The notes under the pieces were generated by a model. It worked only from the letters and a program-made list of their open reading frames with translations, made no database searches and had not been told where the DNA came from. The position numbers and the translations under genes were made by a program. A stretch of DNA of 11,891 nt from DATEAV01 sp964513155 (GTDB taxonomy: Bacteria; Chloroflexota; Anaerolineae; Anaerolineales; E44-bin32), in NCBI GenBank assembly GCA_964513155.1, contig CAZEMA010000078.1, positions 1-11,891 on the forward strand, given 5' to 3'. Positions 6,009-11,891 of the stretch are shown piece by piece (the stretch's first letter is position 1; every line of letters starts with the position of its first letter).

Positions 6009-6545
6009 CTACGCCTTCTTGGCCAGCGAGTGGATCCGGTCGAGGTTGAGCTCCCCGGCCTGACCCCAGCCGCGCTTGCCCGCGGCGATCTCTGGCCGGA
6101 ACCGCTCATATAGCCCGAAGGCAACCTGCTCAAGGTCGGCGGGAGGGTAGGCTGAGGCGAGCGACTCCATCGCTCGCCGCACTGCTTCTAGGGAGGCGCC
6201 GAACTTGCTCTCGACGTACCTCTCCACGCTCGCTGGGTCAATCGGCTGATCTTTGACAACGGCCCGGATGCCGTCCTTCGTCTGCTTGGCGGGAACTGGC
6301 CGCCCACACAGGCTGACCCAGAACTCCTCCCCGAGCCCAGCCTTCTTGGGCGGCTTGCCCGCCTCGCCGGCCTCGGGCTTGCGGTAGATGCCCAGCCGGC
6401 GGCCCTTGGCCTGGGCGTTCAAGCCGGCGACCGCCTTGCCCAGCGTCAGTGCCGCCGCATGGTCATAGCCCAGGCGTTCGGCGACGATGGCAGCCCACAA
6501 GGTCAGCACCGGCGCCCGGTTGATCATGACGACGTTCTCAGCCAT
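6009..6545 (-). CDS. Conserved protein of unknown function (178 residues)
   Basis: I do not recognise a named domain, but the N-terminal block NRAPVLTLWAAIVAERLGYD (9-28), followed by ALTLGKAVAGLNAQAKGRRLG (32-52), looks familiar from conserved hypothetical proteins in scattered bacteria. A Lys/Pro/Gly-rich linker (about 55-72) follows, then a second part with EEFWVSLCGRPVPAK (73-87), a helix YVESKFGASLEAVRRAMESL (110-129) and the C-terminal block LYERFRPEIAAGKRGWGQAG (145-164). No signal peptide or membrane segment is seen, so it is probably cytoplasmic. The start is well supported: AGGAGG (plus-strand 6553-6558) is 7 nt upstream. It lies upstream of glnA on the same strand but more than 350 bases away, including the gap, so co-transcription is uncertain. 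No function can be assigned. Confidence 0.85.
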   Translation of the reverse strand: MAENVVMINRAPVLTLWAAIVAERLGYDHAAALTLGKAVAGLNAQAKGRRLGIYRKPEAGEAGKPPKKAGLGEEFWVSLCGRPVPAKQTKDGIRAVVKDQPIDPASVERYVESKFGASLEAVRRAMESLASAYPPADLEQVAFGLYERFRPEIAAGKRGWGQAGELNLDRIHSLAKKA

Positions 6546-6971
6546 GGAGCTCCCTCCTCGCTCACGCAGACACCTCCATCATACCGCAACCGGACGCGGG
6601 GCGTGCATGGGCAAGGTGGAGACCTCCGCCTGCTCCTGGGTTGGATCTTGCTGACGGGCCCGCGGGAGGACACATGACAGGTTCAGCATATGGAAATGGT
6701 CGCTTGCCTTTCGGGCGGAGTTCGGACCCGGGGTGTGAGATAAGCGCCCTCGGCCTCGATCCGGATGGCTCGTGCCTTGTGGCCCGATCGGCTCAGCGGC
6801 AAGGCAAGTGGCGTGATCCGAGCTCCTGACTACGTCCCCGAGGGCGGGCTCGGGAAGAGGATTCCGGGAGGACTCCCCTGGCGGCGGCAAAAGGGAGCCG
6901 TCTGAGCTTTCTCCTGAGGATCTGGGAAATGCGACGGGCTGAAGGAATCTTCAGCCCGTCGTTCGTTGCAC
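6546..6971. other. Intergenic region upstream of the 178-residue gene
   Basis: No convincing gene is seen in these 426 bases. A possible minus-strand -10 (TATGAT, plus-strand 6578-6583) lies about 33 bases above the 178-residue gene but has no good -35. An open frame of 51 codons on the plus strand starts at ATG 6674 with GGAGG at 6665-6669; its composition is unremarkable and I do not call it a gene. CCCGAG/CTCGGG forms a small stem near 6837-6854. The strongest element is the hairpin at 6932-6961, listed separately. Confidence 0.6.
6932..6961 (-). terminator. Terminator-like hairpin after the collagen-like gene
   Basis: CGACGGGCTGAAG and CTTCAGCCCGTCG form a perfect 13-bp stem with a 4-nt loop, 10 nt beyond the stop of the collagen-like gene. 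On the minus strand the stem is followed by CATTTCCC, only a weak T-run. Position and stability favour transcription termination for that gene. Confidence 0.65.
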
Positions 6972-7757
6972 CTAGGCGGGGGTCGCCATTCCGGGTGGGC
7001 CTTGTGGGCCGGTTTCGCCCTTGGGCCCGGCGGGGCCNNNNNNNNNNNNNNNNNNNNNNNNNNNNNNNNNNNNNNNNNNNNNNNNNNNNNNNNNNNNNNN
7101 NNNNNNNNNNNNNNNNNNNNNNNNNNNNNNNNNNNNNTCGCCCTTGGGCCCGGCGGGGCCTTGCGCGCCTCGGTCGCCTTTGGGCCCGGCGGAGCCTTGT
7201 TGGCCGGTCTCGCCCTTGTCGCCCTTGGGTCCGGCGGGGCCTTGTGGGCCGGCATCGACCTTGTCGCCCTTGGGTCCGGCGGGCCCTTGTGGGCCGGCAT
7301 CGCCCTTAAGGCCTTGCGGGCCGGGCTGGCCCGTGGGTCCGGCGGTCCCCTGTGGGCCGGCATCGCCCTTGAGGCCTTGCGGGCCTGGCTCGCCCTTGGG
7401 GCCGGGCAGGCCCACCGGTCCGAGGTCACCCCTGAGACCTAGCGGCCCCTGCGGTCCTGGGTCGCCCTTAGGGCCGGGAGGGCCGGCGGGGCCGGGGTTG
7501 CCCTTGTCACCCTTTGGGCCCGTCGCGCCCTGGGGACCAGGAGCGCCGGCGCGGCCTCGAGGGCCATGCGGACCGGGCTGGCGATGCAACTCGGCCAGCT
7601 TCTTGGCCAGGTCCTTCACCCGGGCTTCGAGCGCGTCCAGACGCGCCGTCGCGGTCGGCTTGGGAGTTGTCTTGGGCTTGATGGCGCGCGTGCTCTTGGC
7701 CGGGGGCGCGGGCGTGACCCTTTTCCTGGTGCCTTTCTTCACGGCGGTCTTCGCCAT
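6972..7757 (-). CDS. Collagen-like (Gly-X-Y repeat) protein with basic tail and coiled coil
   Basis: Residues 1-37 are rich in Lys, Arg, Pro, Thr and Ala, like a histone H1 tail (AKTAVKKGTRKR ... IKPKTTPKPTATA). Residues 38-60 form a clean heptad coiled coil (Leu40, Leu43, Val47, Leu50, Leu54, Leu57), suited to trimerisation. From Gly62 to near the end runs a Gly-X-Y repeat rich in GPQ, GPK, GDK and GPA, ending in GMATPA. There is no signal peptide, so export by Sec is not evident; the protein may be cytoplasmic or spore- or surface-associated by another route. One triplet reads VDA instead of GDA (Val167). An assembly gap interrupts the repeat, so the true length is unknown; both sides are in the same frame. 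The start is supported by AGGAGG (plus-strand 7763-7768) 5 nt upstream. It stands alone, with a hairpin after its stop. Confidence 0.8.
   Translation of the reverse strand: MAKTAVKKGTRKRVTPAPPAKSTRAIKPKTTPKPTATARLDALEARVKDLAKKLAELHRQPGPHGPRGRAGAPGPQGATGPKGDKGNPGPAGPPGPKGDPGPQGPLGLRGDLGPVGLPGPKGEPGPQGLKGDAGPQGTAGPTGQPGPQGLKGDAGPQGPAGPKGDKVDAGPQGPAGPKGDKGETGQQGSAGPKGDRGAQGPAGPKGXXXXXXXXXXXXXXXXXXXXXXXXXXXXXXXXXXGPAGPKGETGPQGPPGMATPA
7038..7137. other. Assembly gap (100 N) inside the collagen repeat
   Basis: Exactly 100 N. The 23 bases before it (7015-7037) are identical to the 23 bases after it (7138-7160), both encoding GPAGPKG in the same frame. The gap was therefore probably caused by the repeat, and its real size may be zero, negative or much larger. 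Confidence 0.95.
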
Positions 7758-8192
7758 AGCATCCTCCTACTAGTCTTGGCAGCCATTCGCATCCAGAGTA
7801 TACAGCCGTTTGGTGGATATCCCGATGAGGTCCCTGGTCTGCATTCTCCAGTTCTACCATGCGGACTGGCACCGGTGGGCGTGGATGGGAACCCGAGGTG
7901 CATAACCTGTGGTGTTCACCATCGACGCTGAGCCCCTGACCGCCTCTGGCTGAACGGGAGACCGTTGTCCAGCAGGCGATCCGGCGCACAATCGTCGAAG
8001 GTGGGGCGCTTGGTAGGAGCCCTAGGTCAGGAGAAGTGGGTCAAGACCAGAGACGAGGTAGAGGCAGGAGAACGCGAAGTAGGAGTGCCCGGAACCGGCA
8101 GGCGCCGCAGCCGGGCTGCAACCGCGAGGAGCAGATTACATGTGCCCATCTGCCTGGCGTCCGCGGCCAGCTCAGCCGAAGGAAGGGTGCCA
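7758..8192. other. Intergenic region between the MFS and collagen-like genes
   Basis: These 435 bases hold no convincing gene or RNA. Near the left end lie the collagen-like gene's ribosome site and a possible -10. A small GCAGC-CGG-GCTGC stem (8107-8119) lies 74 bases past the MFS stop and could contribute to termination, but it has no T-run. Confidence 0.55.
7797..7802 (-). promoter_or_regulatory. Possible -10 box for the collagen-like gene
   Basis: The minus strand reads TATACT, about 40 bases upstream of the start codon. The hexamer 17 nt further upstream is a poor -35 (TCGGGA, three of six matches). The assignment is tentative and rests on the -10 and its distance from the ribosome site. 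Confidence 0.3.
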
Positions 8193-9440
8193 TCACGCGG
8201 CCGCAGCCGGCGTCGGCGCTTCCGGTCGGGTGGCAAACCGGGTCCGCGTCCTGAGATGCAGCCCCAGGAACCCAATTACCGCGACCAGCGAGAACATACC
8301 CGCCAAGTACCAGACCCAGTTCGGGTTGACGTTGTCCATGATGAGGCCGGCGGCCCAGGGACCGATCGCTGAGGGAATCGTCCAACACATGGAGAAGATC
8401 GCCATATACCGGCCGCGCATGTCCGCAGGGGCAAAGCGAGCCACAAGCGCCTGGCTGGTCGGGATGACGATCATCTCTCCGATGGTGATGATGACCATGG
8501 CTGCGGCGAACAGGGCGTAGGCCGAGACAAAGCCATACAAGCTGAATCCGATCATGTACAGGACCGACCCCAGGGCCATCATCACCATGGGCGGGTATCG
8601 GTTCACCCGGCGAGTCACCCAGAACTGCATCACGACGACCAGTACGGCGTTCATGCTCAGGAGGAAGCCGTACTCGCGGGGGGAGATCCCGTGGACATCC
8701 CGAAGGAAGACGGAGAAGGTGCTGTAGAGCTGGAGGTAGACGAGGTTCATGATCGCCGCGATCATAAGGAAGCCCACGTAGCCGCCATCGGTGAGGACGC
8801 GCCCGTAACCCCGGAAGGTCTGTCCCATCGACTCGCGGGCGGCGGTATCGTGCGCCTCCGGCCGGGTCTCCGGGATCAGGCGCAAGACGATGGTGGCTGT
8901 GATCAGGCTGCAGACGGCATCGAGGATGAAGAGCGAAAGGAAGGAGCGGGTTGCCAGCAAGCCGCCGATCGTGGGGCCGACGATCCATGAGAGATTGCCC
9001 GCCACGCGCAGTACTCCAAACCCCTCGGCACGCTGTCTCTCCGGGAGCATGTCCGCGACCATGGCGCCGTGAGCCGGGCCAGCGATGTCGGAAAGGAAGC
9101 CTACAAAGACGGCCAGCCCGTAGAAGACAGACAGCCGGTTCACCAGACCCATTGAGATGCTGCTCAGCGCGCTGAAGACCAGCCCAAAGAGAACCATGCC
9201 TTTCCGGCCGAAGCGGTCGGTGAGCCCGCCTCCCAGCATGTTGCCGAAAAGGCCGGAGATGGAGAAGATGGCAAAGAGCGCCCCGGCCTGTGTCATGCCC
9301 ACGTGGAACTTCTGGGTGAGGTACAGTGCGAAGAACGGGTTGATCAGCGTCCGGCCGACGCCGTCGATGAACGAGGCCCCGACGAGCACCCAGAACTTGA
9401 GCGGGTACTCGTGGTAGGTCTCCTGCATCCGCTTCAGCAT
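8193..9440 (-). CDS. MFS transporter, drug:H+ antiporter-like (12 membrane segments)
   Basis: This 415-residue inner-membrane protein has twelve predicted helices, roughly at 14-40, 50-72, 81-99, 104-126, 144-163, 167-188, 220-246, 255-278, 284-303, 307-330, 345-367 and 374-396, and a central cytoplasmic loop at 189-219. The loop between helices 2 and 3 carries the family signature GGGLTDRFGRKG (70-81, Asp75 and Arg76). GNLSWIVGPTIGG (148-160) on helix 5 resembles the antiporter motif C, which favours an exporter. Helix 1 has GVGRTLINPFFALYL, as in MdtH/YttB-like carriers. The substrate cannot be told from sequence. The ATG at 9440 is supported by GGAG (plus-strand 9448-9451) 7 nt upstream; an ATG at 9428 is an alternative. 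The gene diverges from aor across 480 bases. Its last residues (PTPAAAA) are a low-complexity tail. Confidence 0.9.
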   Translation of the reverse strand: MLKRMQETYHEYPLKFWVLVGASFIDGVGRTLINPFFALYLTQKFHVGMTQAGALFAIFSISGLFGNMLGGGLTDRFGRKGMVLFGLVFSALSSISMGLVNRLSVFYGLAVFVGFLSDIAGPAHGAMVADMLPERQRAEGFGVLRVAGNLSWIVGPTIGGLLATRSFLSLFILDAVCSLITATIVLRLIPETRPEAHDTAARESMGQTFRGYGRVLTDGGYVGFLMIAAIMNLVYLQLYSTFSVFLRDVHGISPREYGFLLSMNAVLVVVMQFWVTRRVNRYPPMVMMALGSVLYMIGFSLYGFVSAYALFAAAMVIITIGEMIVIPTSQALVARFAPADMRGRYMAIFSMCWTIPSAIGPWAAGLIMDNVNPNWVWYLAGMFSLVAVIGFLGLHLRTRTRFATRPEAPTPAAAA

Positions 9441-9764
9441 CGCTGTTCTCCGTGCCCGCCAGGCGTACCTGGTTTTGGGAAACTTCCGGCCGCCCTATCG
9501 GTCTCGGCAGCCAACGCACAGGCCGCTCCGACTCCCGGCGGCGGAGCCAGAAGAGCCTACATTCTACTACCCAACCAGGGCAAGGTTCGCCGCCGAGGTT
9601 CTCTGCGGGCGGCAGATCCTGCGCGTTGGCTGTCACGCCGTTCGCTCAAGGTCTGCCTAGAGTCCCCCTTGGCAATGTCAGGTCGGGATTCCTCATGGAT
9701 CGCCGGGGAGGGTAGAGGCGCGCCTCCGGAAATTGGACTGGATCGGGCCAATTGCACCAGATGA
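9441..9764. other. Divergent intergenic region between the MFS and aor genes
   Basis: No gene is seen. A short dyad CCAGG-CGTA-CCTGG (9459-9472) lies 19 bases upstream of the MFS start and could be an operator. No good minus-strand promoter for the MFS gene was found. The right end carries the regulatory elements of aor, listed separately. Confidence 0.5.
9731..9753 (+). promoter_or_regulatory. Dyad upstream of the aor promoter
   Basis: AATTGG (9731-9736) and CCAATT (9748-9753) form an inverted repeat with an 11-nt spacer. Its centre is about 58 bases before the inferred transcription start, where class I activators usually bind. The symmetry is visible; regulator and role are inferred. Confidence 0.35.
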
Positions 9765-9793
9765 TTGACTGTCCCAGGCCGGCTTGCTATACT
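9765..9793 (+). promoter_or_regulatory. Extended -10 promoter of aor
   Basis: TTGACT (9765-9770) and TATACT (9788-9793) are 17 nt apart, with TGC directly before the -10. Transcription would begin near 9800. The design is nearly the same as that of the toxin-antitoxin promoter at 2153-2181. Confidence 0.8.
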
Positions 9794-9800
9794 GATGCGA

Positions 9801-9920
9801 GGGGGACATCACTCCTCCCGCTTTCCTCATCACCCCGATTGCCAACTAGAAGGAGGCTAGCTGACGCCTTGGGTGGACGGTCGACATTTGATCCGGATTA
9901 CCCCGCAAGGAGGTGACGCC
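9801..9920 (+). promoter_or_regulatory. aor 5' leader of about 120 nt with two Shine-Dalgarno sequences
   Basis: The leader holds AAGGAGG at 9850-9856 and AAGGAGGTGA at 9907-9916; only the second serves aor. After the first, a TTG at 9869 opens a 15-codon frame that ends at TGA 9914-9916, inside the second site. CTCCTCC (9812-9818) could pair with either site. I see no match to the molybdenum/tungsten cofactor riboswitch, though the length would allow regulation. Confidence 0.35.
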
Positions 9921-11741
9921 ATGAACCTGGGCGGTTACCGGAACCGAGTTGCCCGCGTGGATCTTACCCGCGGGAAAGTCACCTACGAACCCCTCAACCC
10001 GGAAGATCTGAGAAAGTACATCGGTGGCCGTGGCCTGGGAGCCAAGTATGTCTTTGACAACGGGCCCAATGTCACCCCGTTCTCCCCGAAGAACATCCTA
10101 GTCTTCATGACCGGCCCTCTCACCGGCACGGACGTGAACCTGAGCGGCCGGATCGCCGTGTGTACGAAGTCGCCGCTCACGGGAACCATCACCGACTCGC
10201 ACCACGGCGGCTGGAGTGGGGCGCGACTGAAGTGGGCTGGCCTGGACGGGATTATCTTCTCCGGGAAGGCCGAGAAGCCTACCTACGCCCTGGTGAGCGG
10301 AGGCACCGTCAAGCTGTACAGTGCGACCCGCTACTGGGGTAAGGGCGTGCATGAGACGATCGCGGGACTGCGGAAGAAGTACCCCGGCAAGGACGTTTCG
10401 GTCATGTGCATCGGCGTGGGGGGCGAGACGAAGATCGCCTTCGCCTGCATCCTCAATGAAGATGACCGCGCCTCTGGCCGAGGCGGCACGGGCGCCGTCA
10501 TGGGATCCAAGAACCTGAAGGCCGTCGTCATCCTGGGCAAGCATGCCGACCGGCCGCGCCCGTTTAGCGCGGAAGGCTTCAAGGCGGTGCACAGCAAGGC
10601 GCTGGCAGAGCTCAGCGATGAACGCGTCGTGACCTCGCCCCGCAAGGGAGGCCTGTCGGTGTACGGCACCAACGTCCTGATGAATATGATGAACGCGATC
10701 GGGGCCATGCCGACGAGGAATGCCAAGGAGACCTTCTTCCCGGAACACGAGGCGATCAGCGGCGAAAGGGTGAAGGAGACGATCCTGGTGAATGACCCCA
10801 CCTGCCACGCCTGTCCGGTGGCCTGCAAGAAGGAGGTGGAGGTCAACGGCCGGTACAACCTACGCATGGAGAGCCTGGAGTATGAGCCCGCCTGGGCCTT
10901 CGGCGCGAACTGCGGCATGGGCGACCCCAACACCGTGGCCGCCCTGATCGATCGCTGCAACGACTACGGGATCGATGCCATCGAGACGGGCAATGCGCTC
11001 TCGGTCACGATGGAGGCCACCGAGCGCGGGCTTCTTGGGGGCAAGGGCCTCGCCTGGGGCGATCAGGAAGGGATGCTGAAGCTGGTGAACGACATCGCCA
11101 GCCGCAAGGGCCTTGGCAAGGACCTGGCTGAGGGGCCTGCGAAGGCGGCCAAGAAGTGGGGTGCCCCGGAGATCTCGATGAGCGTGAAGGGCCAGTCGAT
11201 CCCGGCCTACGACCCACGCGGCATGAAGGGCATGGGCCTCGCCTTTGCCACCTCCAATCGGGGCGCCTGCCATCTGCGCGGCTATACGCCGGCAGCGGAG
11301 GTCGTGGGCAACGTGCTCGGCCCGGGAACAATCACCGATCCGCTGAAGTGGGAAGGCAAGGGCAAGCTGAACGTCGTGTTCCAGAACGTCCATGCCATGA
11401 CGGACTGTCTGGACGTGTGCAAGTTCGCCACATTCGCCGAGGGTCTTGGCACCTTTGCCGAGCAGTACACGGCGATCACTGGCAACCCCATGGACGCAGA
11501 TGGGCTCCTCAAGGCCGGCGACCGGGTGTACAACCTCGAGCGCTACTACAACAACCTGGTCGGCTTTGGCGAGGGCTCCGACTACCTGCCAGAGCGCTTC
11601 CTCAAGGAACCTTCGAATGGACCTGGCTCTAAGGGCCATGTGTGCGAGCTCGAGCCGATGCTTGCCGAGTACTACCAGGAGAGAGGTTGGGTCAAGGGCG
11701 TGGTGCCGGACAGCAAGCTGAAGGAGCTGGAGATCCCCTAA
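9921..11741 (+). CDS. aor: Tungsten-dependent aldehyde:ferredoxin oxidoreductase
   Basis: This cytoplasmic enzyme (EC 1.2.7.5 family) oxidises aldehydes to carboxylic acids with ferredoxin, or runs in reverse, using a tungsten bis-pterin cofactor and one [4Fe-4S] cluster. Its 606 residues match the family. Motifs seen are YIGGRGLGAKY (33-43), GRGGTGAVMGSKNLKAV (186-202, pterin binding), CHACPVAC (295-302), RGACHLRGY (447-455, with His451 near the active site) and DCLDVCKF (495-502). Cys295, Cys298, Cys302 and Cys500 should hold the cluster; all are present. The C-terminus MLAEYYQERGWVKG is typical. The ATG at 9921 is preferred because AAGGAGGTGA ends just upstream; a GTG at 9873 in frame would add 16 unlikely residues. 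No ferredoxin, MoaD-like or cofactor-synthesis gene is in view. The substrate is not readable from sequence, and a related AOR-family member (for example a formaldehyde or general aldehyde enzyme) is possible. Confidence 0.93.
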   Translation: MNLGGYRNRVARVDLTRGKVTYEPLNPEDLRKYIGGRGLGAKYVFDNGPNVTPFSPKNILVFMTGPLTGTDVNLSGRIAVCTKSPLTGTITDSHHGGWSGARLKWAGLDGIIFSGKAEKPTYALVSGGTVKLYSATRYWGKGVHETIAGLRKKYPGKDVSVMCIGVGGETKIAFACILNEDDRASGRGGTGAVMGSKNLKAVVILGKHADRPRPFSAEGFKAVHSKALAELSDERVVTSPRKGGLSVYGTNVLMNMMNAIGAMPTRNAKETFFPEHEAISGERVKETILVNDPTCHACPVACKKEVEVNGRYNLRMESLEYEPAWAFGANCGMGDPNTVAALIDRCNDYGIDAIETGNALSVTMEATERGLLGGKGLAWGDQEGMLKLVNDIASRKGLGKDLAEGPAKAAKKWGAPEISMSVKGQSIPAYDPRGMKGMGLAFATSNRGACHLRGYTPAAEVVGNVLGPGTITDPLKWEGKGKLNVVFQNVHAMTDCLDVCKFATFAEGLGTFAEQYTAITGNPMDADGLLKAGDRVYNLERYYNNLVGFGEGSDYLPERFLKEPSNGPGSKGHVCELEPMLAEYYQERGWVKGVVPDSKLKELEIP

Positions 11742-11756
11742 GGAGGAACTCTAGGC

Positions 11757-11880
11757 GTGTGATGGGAATGCCCTGCTTCCTGGAATGAATTCGTATATGG
11801 GGTGGTTGGCCCGAAGCCCCAACCACCCCATATAAAGTTCTCTTCTCCGGGCAAGGCGGTTTTTCATCACCCTGCTAGGG
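11757..11880 (+). repeat. Interspersed hairpin repeat, copy 2
   Basis: This is the second copy of the element at 3916-4040, same orientation. The stem pairs TATATGGGGTGGTTGG (11794-11809) with 11819-11834, 16 bp without mismatch; the inner tip differs from copy 1 because GG became CC in one arm, leaving a 9-nt loop. The flanks CCCTGCTTCCTGGAA (11771-11785), TTCTCTTCTCCGGGCAAGG (11838-11856) and CCCTGCTAGGG (11870-11880) are conserved. It begins about 15 bases after the aor stop and could end that transcript. Confidence 0.85.
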
Positions 11881-11891
11881 GGCTGGGTGAG

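Noticed and set aside
4173..6113. Long plus-strand open frame opposite glnA, running through the N gap
   Set aside because: It is open only because it lies antisense to glnA and because N is not read as a stop. It has no ribosome site or domain.
6674..6829. 51-codon plus-strand frame with a GGAGG site
   Set aside because: The ribosome spacing is short (4 nt), there is no promoter, and the translation has no recognisable feature. It would need conservation evidence.
7138..7440. Regular repeats as a CRISPR array
   Set aside because: The repeats are in-frame collagen codons without unique spacers, and no cas genes are present.
7021..7773. Plus-strand Gly/Pro-rich frames opposite the collagen-like gene
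   Set aside because: The complement of Gly-X-Y coding DNA also stays open; the minus-strand frame has the ribosome site, coiled coil and start.
8041..9636. Second long minus-strand frame overlapping the MFS gene
   Set aside because: The translation is Arg/Pro/His-rich without membrane segments; the overlapping MFS frame has clear motifs and a ribosome site.
10098..11639. Minus-strand frames opposite aor
   Set aside because: They are shadows of the aor codon pattern, with no start signals or domain features.

Overview
The window is GC-rich, tightly framed bacterial DNA. It contains two runs of exactly 100 N (5668-5767 and 7038-7137), the usual mark of a scaffolded draft or metagenome assembly. 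The best taxonomic hint is the lipoprotein at 3021-3836: a lipobox, then a long Thr/Pro repeat linker, then an SH3-like domain. That layout is very common in Chloroflexota (Anaerolineae). A tungsten-type aldehyde:ferredoxin oxidoreductase points to an anaerobic or facultative life. Assignment to Chloroflexota is inference, not proof.

Left part, + strand (1-3836): after about 270 bases with nothing recognisable come a small stand-alone AP2/integrase-type DNA-binding protein, a complete kynureninase (kynU) without pathway partners, an AbrB-type antitoxin overlapping a PIN-domain toxin under a near-consensus promoter, and a Thr/Pro-rich lipoprotein with its own promoter. The convergent gap that follows (3837-4229) holds three separate hairpins. 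One of them is the core of a repeat of about 125 bp that recurs at the right end of the window.

Middle part, - strand (4230-9440): type I glutamine synthetase (glnA) with Phe in place of the adenylylation Tyr; an assembly gap in its leader; a conserved protein of unknown function; a collagen-like protein with a basic tail and a coiled coil, broken by the second gap; and a 12-helix MFS transporter. Long intergenic stretches (about 430 bases each) separate the last three, so they are probably transcribed singly.

Right part, + strand (9441-11891): a long divergent intergenic region carries an excellent extended -10 promoter. It drives a 606-residue tungsten aldehyde:ferredoxin oxidoreductase (aor) through a leader of about 120 nt. 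Directly after aor lies the second copy of the hairpin repeat.

No single pathway links these genes; the window reads as mostly housekeeping or metabolic single-gene units plus a toxin-antitoxin pair. The most unusual items are the paired hairpin repeats whose stems differ by compensating changes, and the apparently cytoplasmic collagen-like protein.
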